In this document: positions 1-7,157 of the stretch, piece after piece
Layout of the letters: each line of letters begins with the position of its first letter
Position numbering within the stretch: position 1 is the stretch's first letter
Program-made: the position numbers and the translations under genes
DNA from: Candidatus Finniella inopinata
GTDB lineage: Bacteria > Pseudomonadota > Alphaproteobacteria > Paracaedibacterales > CAITNM01
DNA: 13,966 nucleotides
NCBI GenBank assembly: GCA_945903885.1
Contig: CAMDPB010000005.1
Location: 1-13,966, forward strand
Direction: 5' to 3'
The notes under the pieces: generated by a model
Seen by the model: the letters and a program-made list of their open reading frames with translations, nothing else
What the model was told of the DNA's origin: nothing
Database searches by the model: none

Positions 1-811
1 AACACAAAGAATTCATAACGTTATATAAAATTAAAATTGCATGAGAAAAGCTTTGATCCAGATTAAAGCTACCCGTAGCATGTAATACTAGAACTGACTC
101 GCCAACACGGGCACTCATGAAAACAAGTGCTATGGCCATTAAAATCCAATAAGGTTTCCCTAGTCGTTTTAGGTCACTTAAATGGATAGGGTGCCGAATG
201 GGCTTTTTATCAGCACAGACTTCATTTTCATGAGAATCTTTTACAAAAAACATAACAAGCAAAAGCCCAAGAAAAGCTGGAACACTAGCTACAGCAAAGA
301 CTATTTGGAAATTTTGGTTGGTGGTTATCATGCACCAAATGCCAACAAAGCCACCAATGAATGATCCAGCGACCGCTAAGCTTTGTCTAAGGCCAAAACA
401 GGCACCTTTAGTATTTTCAGGAGCGAGGTCACCTACTAACGCATCCCGAGGAGTCGATTGTATTCCATTTCCTAAACGATCAAGTATGCGTGCTGTTAAT
501 AAAACCCCAAAGCTTGATGACAAAGCAAAAAACACTCTAGCAATTACAGTTAGTGCAAATCCCCACACCATAACTAATTTTCGTTTACGTAAATAGTCAC
601 TAATAACACCCGAAAAAAGCTTCATTACATAAGCCAGGGCCTCAAAGATTCCTTCAAGCAACAATACTATCCCCGTAGCAACTCCTAATATTTGCTTTAC
701 ATATAAAGCAGCAATGCCAAAAATCATTACGGCTGACATATTAAGAAGCATGCTGGCAAAGCCAATAGCCCAAATAGACGCAGGAATCCTGTTCTTGAAA
801 TTTTTCATCAT
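1..811 (-). CDS. MFS permease, N-terminal part (runs off left edge)
   Basis: Reading leftward from an ATG ATG pair at 811 gives 270 open codons that leave the window, so the C-terminus is missing. The protein begins MMKNFKNRIPASIWAIGFAS and has several hydrophobic helices. Residues 68-81 (GVISDYLRKRKLVM) match the loop 2-3 'motif A' of the major facilitator superfamily. Residues 108-127 contain DRLGNGIQSTPRDAL, the signature of an MFS subfamily usually reading DRxGKGxRxxPRDAL. The role is inner-membrane solute transport; the substrate cannot be read from sequence. It is transcribed divergently from bdhA, with only 74 bases between the starts. No clear Shine-Dalgarno sequence precedes either ATG. 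Two apparent plus-strand frames inside it are antisense shadows. Confidence 0.88.
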   Translation of the reverse strand, partial: MMKNFKNRIPASIWAIGFASMLLNMSAVMIFGIAALYVKQILGVATGIVLLLEGIFEALAYVMKLFSGVISDYLRKRKLVMVWGFALTVIARVFFALSSSFGVLLTARILDRLGNGIQSTPRDALVGDLAPENTKGACFGLRQSLAVAGSFIGGFVGIWCMITTNQNFQIVFAVASVPAFLGLLLVMFFVKDSHENEVCADKKPIRHPIHLSDLKRLGKPYWILMAIALVFMSARVGESVLVLHATGSFNLDQSFSHAILILYNVMNSLC

Positions 812-885
812 ATTGCTAATAAAAGGGGGATATGGCCAAATGGACTAACGACCTGTCAACATATCAAATTTGTAAGGGGAGCGCA

Positions 886-1665
886 ATGAAAGTTGTAAGG
901 ACTGCGTTAGTAACGGGTTCATCAAGTGGTATAGGGTACGGTATCGCTAAAGTGCTTTTGAAAAATGGTTATCAAGTGGTGCTCCATGGTGTGGAATCCC
1001 ATGCTCAAGTTGCGCCTTTAGTGAAAGATCTAACTGGGCTGGGTAAAGTTTTGGGATACTACTGTGTTGATATAGGCAATCCTCAGTCTATTGAACAATT
1101 TTGTAATGACTTAAGCGCTGCTAACATCAGCATTGATATTTTGGTTAACAACGCAGGTATACAGTATGTAGCACCTATTCAAGAATTTCCTGTGCAGAAA
1201 TGGGATCAGATTTTGGCTGTAAATTTATCGTCAGCGTTTCATTTTATGCAGCATCTTTTGCCTTTTATGCAGGCACAAAAGTGGGGAAGAATTATCAATA
1301 TTTCTTCATGTCATGGTTTAGTGGCATCGGCAAATAAATCAGCCTATGTTGCTAGTAAACATGGTATAGTTGGGCTTACAAAAGTTGCAGCATTAGAAAA
1401 TGCAAAACAAGGCATAACGTGTAATGCCATTTGCCCAGGGTGGGTATTAACGCCACTGGTTGAAGCGCAAATTGAGAAGCTGGCAGCTGATCAGGGTATT
1501 AGTGTGGACCTTGCTCGGTCTAACTTATTGTTAGAAAAACAACCCAGCGGAAGTTTCGCAACTGCAGAAGAAATTGGTGAATTTGTTTTGTTTTTATGTA
1601 ACCCTGGGGCAGCTCAAATTAATGGCGCATCTTTAACCATGGATGGTGGTTGGACAGCGCAATAA
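886..1665 (+). CDS. bdhA: D-3-hydroxybutyrate dehydrogenase
   Basis: A classical short-chain dehydrogenase of 259 residues that oxidises D-3-hydroxybutyrate to acetoacetate with NAD+ in the cytoplasm, in PHB or ketone-body use. Seen: cofactor motif TGSSSGIG (10-17), NNAG (88-91), and catalytic S141-Y154-K158 in the SSCHGLVAS and YVASKHG context. The pocket residues known from the Pseudomonas fragi enzyme, numbered one higher there, are all present: Q93, H143, K151, W186 and Q195. This separates it from generic SDR family members. I chose the ATG at 886, not the in-frame ATG at 832, because AAGGGGA (874-880) sits five bases upstream and the length then matches the family. It is followed by rmuC after 15 bases, so the two probably share a transcript. 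Confidence 0.93.
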   Translation: MKVVRTALVTGSSSGIGYGIAKVLLKNGYQVVLHGVESHAQVAPLVKDLTGLGKVLGYYCVDIGNPQSIEQFCNDLSAANISIDILVNNAGIQYVAPIQEFPVQKWDQILAVNLSSAFHFMQHLLPFMQAQKWGRIINISSCHGLVASANKSAYVASKHGIVGLTKVAALENAKQGITCNAICPGWVLTPLVEAQIEKLAADQGISVDLARSNLLLEKQPSGSFATAEEIGEFVLFLCNPGAAQINGASLTMDGGWTAQ

Positions 1666-1680
1666 GAAAGTAAAAAGACC

Positions 1681-2886
1681 ATGAATTTTGATATGATGTT
1701 TTGGGCATTAGCCCTTTTTACCGCTTGCCTTGGGTTGTTTTGTGCTCGGTTATTTAATCAAAAACAATCGATACTTATTGAAAACATTCAACTACGTAGT
1801 CAAACTCAAACTGACCAGCAAGTTCAACAAATGTGGCAACAACAAATTGAGCGTCTTACCCAGCAAGCTTTAATTAATCAATCAAATCAATTCTTAGGTC
1901 TAGCTAAAGCGCAGTTTGATGGGGTTTTGGAAAAAGCAAATCTGACATTCGAGCAGCGGCAAGAGCAGTTTAAGCATTTGCTTGAACCCATTTCAAAATC
2001 TTTAGAGCAAGTAAATACCCAGGTTCAAACGGTTGAAAAACATCGTATTGAAGCATTTGCTGATTTGAAGCGTCAACTTACTGACATGGTTATAGGGCAA
2101 AAAGATTTGCGTCAAGAAACAGCAACCCTGGTTAAAGCCCTGCGAACGCCGCATGCCCGGGGGCAGTGGGGAGAAATGCAGCTTAAACGCGTGATTGAAA
2201 TGGCCGGCATGGTTGATCATGTTGATTTTCAAGAACAAGTTTCTACCTCTGCTGGCAAGCTAAGACCTGATATGGTAGTCCGATTGCCAGCAGGCAAAAC
2301 CATTGTGATTGATGCCAAAACTCCTTTGGCTGCTTACCTTGATTATTTAGAAGCACAAGATGATGACCAAAAAGCACAAAAGCTTCAAGATCATGCACGC
2401 CATGTGCGCACACACATTCGCCAACTTTCACAAAAAAGCTACTTTGAACAATTTGAAAACAGCCCAGAATTTGTGGTGTTATTTATTCCCAATGAAGCAA
2501 TGTTTAGTGCCGCACTACAGGCTGACCCTGGATTAATAGAAGCGGGTGTTAATGAAAAAGTCCTTATGGCAACACCTACAACATTAATAGCGTTGTTGCG
2601 TGCTGTGGCTTATGGTTGGCGTCAGGAAAATATTGCAGAAAACGCCAAGGCTATTTCAGTTTTGGGGCAGGAACTTTATAAGCGCTTGGGTGATATGTCA
2701 GGCCATATGGGCCGCATGGGTAAGGGGCTTGAAACGGCAGTTGAAGCTTACAACAGCACGGTAGGTTCATTTGAACAGCGAGTGCTTGTAAGTGCTAGGC
2801 GCTTTCAAGAGCTTGACCCCAACCCCCTTACCCTTGATGAGCCAAGCGAAATTGAAATTCCATTAAGATCACTTAAATCTATATAA
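1681..2886 (+). CDS. rmuC: RmuC family DNA recombination protein
   Basis: A 401-residue RmuC-family protein. In E. coli, RmuC limits inversions at short inverted repeats and is regarded as a nuclease-fold protein. Seen in order: an N-terminal membrane anchor (about 5-25), a long Gln/Glu-rich coiled coil (about 30-150), then the RmuC core with RGQWGEMQLKR (160-170), and the PD-(D/E)xK-like pair RPD (195-197) plus DAKTP (211-215). Further family matches are EFVVLFIPNEAMFSAAL and TPTTLIALLRAVAYGWRQE. It is shorter than the E. coli protein (about 475), mainly in the termini and coiled coil. It follows bdhA by 15 bases and precedes the PAAR gene by 10, so probably all three are cotranscribed. Functional annotation beyond the family name is inference. 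Confidence 0.93.
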   Translation: MNFDMMFWALALFTACLGLFCARLFNQKQSILIENIQLRSQTQTDQQVQQMWQQQIERLTQQALINQSNQFLGLAKAQFDGVLEKANLTFEQRQEQFKHLLEPISKSLEQVNTQVQTVEKHRIEAFADLKRQLTDMVIGQKDLRQETATLVKALRTPHARGQWGEMQLKRVIEMAGMVDHVDFQEQVSTSAGKLRPDMVVRLPAGKTIVIDAKTPLAAYLDYLEAQDDDQKAQKLQDHARHVRTHIRQLSQKSYFEQFENSPEFVVLFIPNEAMFSAALQADPGLIEAGVNEKVLMATPTTLIALLRAVAYGWRQENIAENAKAISVLGQELYKRLGDMSGHMGRMGKGLETAVEAYNSTVGSFEQRVLVSARRFQELDPNPLTLDEPSEIEIPLRSLKSI

Positions 2887-2896
2887 AGAGGAAATT

Positions 2897-3187
2897 ATGG
2901 GAAAACCAGCGGCATTTATGGGTTCTTTACATGTCTGTCCAAGTGTAACGGCTATTGTTCCTCACGTAGGTGGACCAGCTATCGGCACTGCCGCTACCGT
3001 ATTAGTAGGTGGTCCGCCCGCTGTAAATATTGGTGATACCTCTGTCTGTGTTGGCCCTCCTGATAAGGTTGCTGCCGCAAGTGCTACGGTTATGGCGCAC
3101 GGAAAGCCTATGGCCCGTATGACTGATGCATGTGGCCATGGTGGAAAAATTGTGCTTGGAATGCCGACAATTATAGTTGGTGATTAA
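2897..3187 (+). CDS. Single-domain PAAR protein (type VI secretion spike-tip type)
   Basis: A 96-residue protein made entirely of a PAAR domain. Such proteins form the zinc-stabilised cone on the VgrG spike of type VI secretion systems and related contractile injectors, and can carry effectors. Seen: LHVCPS near the start, PHVGGP, the repeated small-residue strands TVLVGGPPAV and ATVMAHGKPMARMTD, CVGPPD, and the terminal HGGKIVLGMPTIIVG. Candidate metal ligands are H12, C14, H23, H68 and H81. There is no effector extension. A strong ribosome-binding site, AGAGGA (2887-2892), lies four bases before the ATG, which itself is 10 bases after rmuC. No other secretion gene is in the window, so this is an orphan PAAR whose partner VgrG must lie elsewhere. 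Confidence 0.92.
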   Translation: MGKPAAFMGSLHVCPSVTAIVPHVGGPAIGTAATVLVGGPPAVNIGDTSVCVGPPDKVAAASATVMAHGKPMARMTDACGHGGKIVLGMPTIIVGD

Positions 3188-3212
3188 GCTAGCGTTTTGC
3201 TGATGCCTCACT

Positions 3213-3253
3213 GCAGTTTCCCTATGGCTTGGCAATAGGGGCCAGTTCTATAG
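3213..3253. repeat. Palindromic repeat element, copy 1
   Basis: A 41-base unit that begins GCAGTTTCCCT and ends AGGGGCCAGTTCTATAG, identical in both flanks to a second unit at 3359-3399. The centre forms a six-pair stem, CCCTAT (3220-3225) with ATAGGG (3235-3240). The inner sequence differs from copy 2 but keeps pairing. The layout resembles the short palindromic intergenic repeats, often with a GGACTTGATCC core, that are scattered in alphaproteobacterial genomes; membership of that class is inference. Confidence 0.8.
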
Positions 3254-3283
3254 AATCCGGATTTCTCCCACTGGACCCCAAGA

Positions 3284-3334
3284 CACTAAGTCTCACAAAG
3301 CACTTTGTGCTGTTCGCCTAAGTTCTGGGGATGC
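3284..3334. repeat. Intervening hairpin between the two repeat copies
   Basis: A perfect inverted repeat, CACAAAG CA CTTTGTG (3294-3309), realistically folding as a six-pair stem with a GCAC loop. It is enclosed more loosely by CCCC (3277-3280) and GGGG (3327-3330). Nearby ACTGGACCCC and GACACTAAGTC resemble half-elements of the same type of palindromic repeat, so this may be a third, decayed copy. Confidence 0.45.
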
Positions 3335-3358
3335 TAGTGATAGCGTGCGCCACCCTTC

Positions 3359-3399
3359 GCAGTTTCCCTCCGACTTGATCGGAGGGGCCAGTTCTATAG
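3359..3399. repeat. Palindromic repeat element, copy 2
   Basis: Same 41-base length and same flanks as copy 1, 146 bases downstream in direct orientation. The centre forms an eight-pair stem, CCCTCCGA (3366-3373) with TCGGAGGG (3379-3386), with loop CTTGA. Compared with copy 1, two stem pairs change from A-T and T-A to C-G, so both partners changed together. No T-tract follows directly, so it is not a standard intrinsic terminator. Confidence 0.82.
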
Positions 3400-3494
3400 T
3401 CTCAGTTATTTTTTATTTTGTCATCATTAACAATTTTTTAACTTCTTTTTGATATTTTAAATTCAAGAATAGAGTAAAAATTGGAGATTAAATA

Positions 3495-4538
3495 ATGAAT
3501 ATTAAAAAACATTTTGCTATTTTTGCCATTCTTACTTTGGGAATGGTACGTTTGGAAGCCGTTGTTAACTACGCTGAAGATTATGGAAAACTAGTGGTTA
3601 TAGAAAAAGGAACAAGCACTTCCATTTCAAATGATCTAAAGACGATATTTTCTAATGAGAATTTTGACCCAAAGCGGGATACTAACCTTGCGCGAAGCAT
3701 ATTGGCAGGTTTTTACGCAAGAAAAGCATTTATCAATTTAAATGAAGTTGATTTTGCTGATGTTGTTAACAGTAGCCCTGGATTTTTCTCAAAACCTTTT
3801 GGTTTTAGTCTTATTCATGGGTGGATGTTGAATAAATTTAGGGATGCTGATATTCCCTACTATATTCATGAATCGGCCTTTAGCTTTGATAAATTCATTT
3901 TGGGAATGTGTAGTAAAATGCCACGTGTTGTGCAATCTCCAATTAAGCAAGCATGGCGTCTAGTGCGTCCAGCCATTGAAGAAAATCGTTGGGACTATTA
4001 TTCCTATATGATATCTTCACTCTGCGTGGCTGAACAGGTAAAAACCGGCACAGAAACTGGTATGGAATTAGTAATCCAAAATGCGTACAGATCAGTTAAA
4101 TGGGCCGGAATTACATTGTTGAAACATAATGATCGAGCAGTAACTCGAGGAGATGCATCAAAATTAGAAGAACGAGGCGTGCGTATGACCCCATACGATT
4201 GGACTGACCCACGTAAAGTTAACAGTATGAATAGACATCAATTAATTAGCGTTTTAGAAACCTGGGAAGATATACTTGGGCCAAAAGTTTTAAATATCGG
4301 AAGAGTGGATTTAGGTTGCATGGCATCGCCAAGTAAAGGTATTCTTGGTAAGTGCGCACTTAAAAATGCAGAGACGGCTAAAGAAAATATTGATGCTTTG
4401 AATCGCAATGGGCATGGTAGTATAGAGGCTGCTAAAAAGTATCTAACAGAAGGTCATGGTGTGTTTGGTGGCAGTAACGGAAATCGAATAGATCTTATGA
4501 TCAATACATTAAAAGAGCGTGGATACGCTGCTTACTAA
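3495..4538 (+). CDS. Exported protein of unknown function (347 aa)
   Basis: I do not recognise a family. The start MNIKKHFAIFAILTLGMVRL followed by EA is a typical Sec signal peptide with likely cleavage after residue 22, so the mature protein should be periplasmic, on the surface or secreted. The rest is mixed helical sequence with no further membrane span. It has four cysteines in the mature part (139, 177, 275, 287), an even number that would allow two disulfides. Residues 304-330 are Gly/Asn/His-rich (RNGHGSIEAA, GHGVFGGSNG). GGAG before the ATG supports the start. It is a single transcription unit with a repeat-bearing leader upstream and a strong terminator right after the stop. It lies next to a PAAR gene, but a Sec signal argues against simple type VI cargo. 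Confidence 0.75.
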   Translation: MNIKKHFAIFAILTLGMVRLEAVVNYAEDYGKLVVIEKGTSTSISNDLKTIFSNENFDPKRDTNLARSILAGFYARKAFINLNEVDFADVVNSSPGFFSKPFGFSLIHGWMLNKFRDADIPYYIHESAFSFDKFILGMCSKMPRVVQSPIKQAWRLVRPAIEENRWDYYSYMISSLCVAEQVKTGTETGMELVIQNAYRSVKWAGITLLKHNDRAVTRGDASKLEERGVRMTPYDWTDPRKVNSMNRHQLISVLETWEDILGPKVLNIGRVDLGCMASPSKGILGKCALKNAETAKENIDALNRNGHGSIEAAKKYLTEGHGVFGGSNGNRIDLMINTLKERGYAAY

Positions 4539-4556
4539 ATAGCTAAGACAATCATC

Positions 4557-4591
4557 CCCCCATAACCCAAGTCGTTATGGGGGTTTTTTTT
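4557..4591 (+). terminator. Strong intrinsic terminator after the 3495 gene
   Basis: A perfect ten-pair stem, CCCCCATAAC (4557-4566) with GTTATGGGGG (4574-4583), seven-base loop CCAAGTC, then eight T residues (4584-4591). It lies 18 bases after the stop at 4538. An ATG inside the stem (4577) is in frame with holB but cannot sensibly be its start. Confidence 0.95.
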
Positions 4592-4618
4592 ATACCGTTT
4601 CCCGGGTATTGTGAACGC

Positions 4619-5524
4619 ATGATTATTGGCCACGCATTACCTTATAGTACTTTAGAATCAGCGCTTAAAAATAAGCAGCATCATGGGTTTTTGCTAAGTG
4701 GCCCACGTGGTATTGGCAAGTCAACACAGGCTAGAAATTTAGCAATAGCTGCATTAACTAAGGCCAGCCCTTTTAATAAAAAAATTGTTGAACAACAATG
4801 CATGGCAGGGGCGTATCCTAATTATTTCTATATTTGCCAATTCAAATATGATGACGGAAAGCTTAAAAACGACATTACCATTGAACAGGTGCGCACCCTT
4901 TTAAATAGCTTAAAGCAAAAGGCTGCCGTGTCGGGCCCTAGAATTATCATTATTGATTCAGTGGATAATCTAAACCGGCAAGCTGCAAATGCTTTATTGA
5001 AAATGCTAGAAGAACCTCCGCACGATGCCTTTTTTTACCTAATTTGCCATAGTATTGGCAGTGTAATGCCTACTCTTCGTTCTCGGTGTTTGAATATCAA
5101 TTTTAAGTCGTTGTCAGATAGTGACATGGCTCAAGTGATTACTAGCCAAGGACACACTGTGGACCCTGCTATTGTATCTCAGGCATCAGGTTCGCCTGGC
5201 AATTATGAAAAAATTCTAGCAGCAGGCGGCAGTACCACTATTTTGGCAATACAAAAGCTTTTGATGCTTACCAACTTGAACGATTTGAAATCAGCCGTTC
5301 AAGAGCTTTTAAAATTAAGTGATGATACTTTTTTAGGGTACCTACTTCATCAGTTTTTATACCATCAAGCTTTGAATGAGCCGGAAATATATGCGCATCC
5401 AGCACAAGCGGTCGAAAAATTTATGCGTTACACCCACAATACACATCTTGATGGCGCACATAGGCTGGTTGCTGCGGTTCTGCTGGCTCAAAACCCACAA
5501 CAAGAACAAGTTGTTTATGGCTAA
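4619..5524 (+). CDS. holB: DNA polymerase III subunit delta'
   Basis: The clamp-loader delta' subunit, 301 residues, which with delta and tau/gamma loads the beta clamp on DNA. Seen: P-loop-like GPRGIGKST (28-36), GAYPNYFYI (64-72) where alphaproteobacterial homologues have GAHPD, IIIIDSVDNLN (109-119) at the Walker B position, ALLKMLEEPP (125-134), and the SRC motif in LRSRCLNI (153-160). The ATG at 4619 is preferred over the in-frame ATG at 4577, which lies in a terminator stem and adds an unrelated 14 residues. No good Shine-Dalgarno sequence precedes it. The terminator upstream means transcription must begin in the roughly 30 bases before the gene or read through. tmk, a frequent upstream neighbour, is absent; crcB follows with an 8-base overlap. 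Confidence 0.93.
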   Translation: MIIGHALPYSTLESALKNKQHHGFLLSGPRGIGKSTQARNLAIAALTKASPFNKKIVEQQCMAGAYPNYFYICQFKYDDGKLKNDITIEQVRTLLNSLKQKAAVSGPRIIIIDSVDNLNRQAANALLKMLEEPPHDAFFYLICHSIGSVMPTLRSRCLNINFKSLSDSDMAQVITSQGHTVDPAIVSQASGSPGNYEKILAAGGSTTILAIQKLLMLTNLNDLKSAVQELLKLSDDTFLGYLLHQFLYHQALNEPEIYAHPAQAVEKFMRYTHNTHLDGAHRLVAAVLLAQNPQQEQVVYG

Positions 5525-5858
5525 TGGGCTTATTGTTTTTGTAAGCGGAGGGGCAGGGTGCTTAAGTCGCTATTTGCTTAGCTTATGCGTTATTCCCATT
5601 ATGGGATTACCTGTAGCCACATTGGTTGTGAATATAAGCGGTGGGTTTTTGGCAGGGGTTGTGGCTACTAAATTTCCACAGTTTAAACCAATGTTACTTA
5701 TCGGGTTTTTAGGTGGTTTTACAACATTTTCTGCGTTTTCATTAGAATGCTTAAGCATGATCCAAAACCAACAAATAGTCATGGCATTTGCTTACATAAT
5801 AGCAAGTGTTTCTTTAAGTATTTCAGCTACTTGTTTTGGATACTATTTATTTTCATAA
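5517..5858 (+). CDS. crcB: CrcB/Fluc fluoride ion channel
   Basis: A 113-residue membrane protein of the Fluc family, which exports fluoride through dual-topology dimers. Seen: GGAGCLSRY (11-19), VVNISGGFLAG (37-47) with the conserved pore Asn39, and GFLGGFTTFSAFSLE (63-77), the family's most conserved segment, plus four hydrophobic helices. The start is the ATG at 5517, which overlaps the end of holB (ATGGCTAA), implying translational coupling. A longer in-frame start inside holB would add residues that are only frame-shifted holB. There is no fluoride riboswitch site because the gene has no leader of its own. With one copy here it should work as a homodimer, unless another crcB lies elsewhere. 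Confidence 0.94.
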   Translation: MANGLIVFVSGGAGCLSRYLLSLCVIPIMGLPVATLVVNISGGFLAGVVATKFPQFKPMLLIGFLGGFTTFSAFSLECLSMIQNQQIVMAFAYIIASVSLSISATCFGYYLFS

Positions 5859-5941
5859 CAATTAATAAATAAAATTAACTAAATAAAAATACATTTAGAA
5901 TTATATTAACTTCAGTTGTTCAGTAATCTGTTGTTAGTATT

Positions 5942-7141
5942 ATGTTTGCAAAAAAAATTCTTAAAAAACTATCTGTGGCATTCTGCTTAATAGTATCGAC
6001 ATATGCTGCTACAGAAGTTACAGAAATTGAAGTGGTGCAAAGCCTTGGCCTTGGCAAAGCTGTTCCTGGCTACTTTAAAATTTTAACTTTTGATAAGGCC
6101 AGGTGGAATGCATTTGCTGATGAATTTCCAGCTCAACCAGTTGCACAAGGCATCAAACAAAATTTGGAGTCTATTCAACTATCACCTGTAGTTTTTTCCC
6201 GGGAAGAAATCTATGCTAGCGAATTTTTTAAGCAAAAAATGAGAGAAACATATGACCTCTCATTTAGAGCAGAACGCACATTTGCTCCCTTTATGCGTGC
6301 AGTTGATAGCGATGGGATGTTTGCAGGGATTTTGAATATATTGCACACAACAGAAGGAGACGCTGTTGGATTTGAAGCTGCAGTAGAAGAATTAATGGTT
6401 CAGTCTCAGAGTGTGGTTGCTTCATACAATCACCGATTGGAAGCTAGTGGTGGTAATAGTGAATTACTGAAACACTTTTTAAGTAAAATATTTTTCGCAA
6501 ACGATACATATACCAATTCTGTGCTTACCAACATGCGATTGGTTTTATTGGCAGATGGATTGGTTGCAGGTGATGATTACCTTTTTGGTAGTGAAATAGA
6601 CCCAAGCCATACAATAGCTCAATCACTTTTAAAATGCATAGAATTAGAAGGAGCTGCCGATACATTAGTCTTGGGTTGTGGTCATTCCTTGGTAGCAGAT
6701 GTTACTGGAACATCTGCATATTTTGCTGATGATTTCTCAAAAGCATACACAAAAAAAGCTTTTGTGAATTCATGCCAGCATTGCCATTGTGACCATGATG
6801 GACAGATTGCTGTCGCCATAACTGAAGGGGGTCCTAGTGCTAATATTTCTTATGATGGCGGAGCGCATGCTGATATTTTTGGAGATGCGGTTACGTCTAG
6901 TTTTTGGGATGCATTAGCTCAATTAAAAACAGAAGGTAGAAGCCCTATTAAAAATATTATTGATCATGCTTTTATGCTCTCTGTCCATGAAGAATTCATC
7001 TCAAATAGCTTAGATATTGGAGGCACGTTTAGAACGTACTTAACTGACCTTACAGAAAAACTTGCAGTTGTTGGTTTGGAATTGCAAGGCACTGAAAAAT
7101 TTGGAGCACGCACCGAATATATTTATGTAAAGGTTAGATAG
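5942..7141 (+). CDS. Exported protein with Rossmann-like motif and Cys/His cluster, function unknown
   Basis: A 399-residue protein. MFAKKILKKLSVAFCLIVST followed by YAATE gives a clear Sec signal peptide, cleaved near residue 22-23. The N-terminal 230 residues are mostly helical and match nothing I know. Residues 240-249 read DTLVLGCGHS, like motif I of class I SAM-dependent methyltransferases. Next come C278, H280, C281, H282, C283, H285 in CQHCHCDHD, and DGGAHADIFGD (305-315), which resembles the acidic second-strand region of such enzymes; FWDAL follows. A methyltransferase-like Rossmann fold with a metal-binding insert is my inference, and an exported SAM enzyme would be odd. There is no obvious ribosome-binding site. 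The preceding 83 bases are very AT-rich without a clear promoter. It converges on tyrS with five bases between the stops. Confidence 0.72.
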   Translation: MFAKKILKKLSVAFCLIVSTYAATEVTEIEVVQSLGLGKAVPGYFKILTFDKARWNAFADEFPAQPVAQGIKQNLESIQLSPVVFSREEIYASEFFKQKMRETYDLSFRAERTFAPFMRAVDSDGMFAGILNILHTTEGDAVGFEAAVEELMVQSQSVVASYNHRLEASGGNSELLKHFLSKIFFANDTYTNSVLTNMRLVLLADGLVAGDDYLFGSEIDPSHTIAQSLLKCIELEGAADTLVLGCGHSLVADVTGTSAYFADDFSKAYTKKAFVNSCQHCHCDHDGQIAVAITEGGPSANISYDGGAHADIFGDAVTSSFWDALAQLKTEGRSPIKNIIDHAFMLSVHEEFISNSLDIGGTFRTYLTDLTEKLAVVGLELQGTEKFGARTEYIYVKVR

Positions 7142-7157
7142 TGTTGCTACCTAACCT
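7131..7157. repeat. Inverted repeat spanning two convergent stop codons
   Basis: AGGTTAG (7131-7137) pairs perfectly with CTAACCT (7151-7157) across 13 bases holding both stop codons (TAG at 7139-7141 and, on the minus strand, TAG at 7149-7147). No T-tract follows on either strand, so it is not a classical terminator, but it could slow polymerase or protect both transcript ends. Confidence 0.5.

Larger units (their letters stand above)
3188..3494. other. Gene-free interval with repeats and hairpins
   Basis: This 307-base stretch has no convincing reading frame. Its first two thirds (3205-3400) are richer in G+C than the surroundings and contain two 41-base repeats plus an intervening hairpin. 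Its last 90 bases are very AT-rich and probably hold the promoter for the gene at 3495. TTGTCA (3418-3423) resembles a -35 box, but no good -10 box lies at the usual spacing. A GGAG sequence lies about ten bases before the ATG at 3495. Confidence 0.7.

Noticed and set aside
182..596. Two overlapping plus-strand reading frames near the left edge.
   Set aside because: Both are antisense to a convincing MFS permease on the minus strand, which explains the openness of the frames; neither encodes a plausible protein.
832..885. Longer N-terminus for bdhA starting at ATG 832.
   Set aside because: It adds 18 residues absent from the family. The ATG at 886 has a better ribosome-binding site and gives the usual length.
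3002..3235. Minus-strand frame opposite the PAAR gene.
   Set aside because: It is antisense to a well-supported gene with a strong ribosome-binding site and has no recognisable features.
3205..3410. The G+C-richer intergenic stretch as a tmRNA, SRP RNA or RNase P RNA gene.
   Set aside because: I found none of the conserved cores of these RNAs; the paired 41-base repeats explain the structure better.
4577..4618. Upstream ATG for holB.
   Set aside because: The codon sits in the stem of the terminator of the previous gene, and the extra residues do not resemble delta'.
5376..5516. Long N-terminal extension of CrcB inside holB.
   Set aside because: The sequence is holB read in another frame, and the CrcB family begins at the ATG at 5517.
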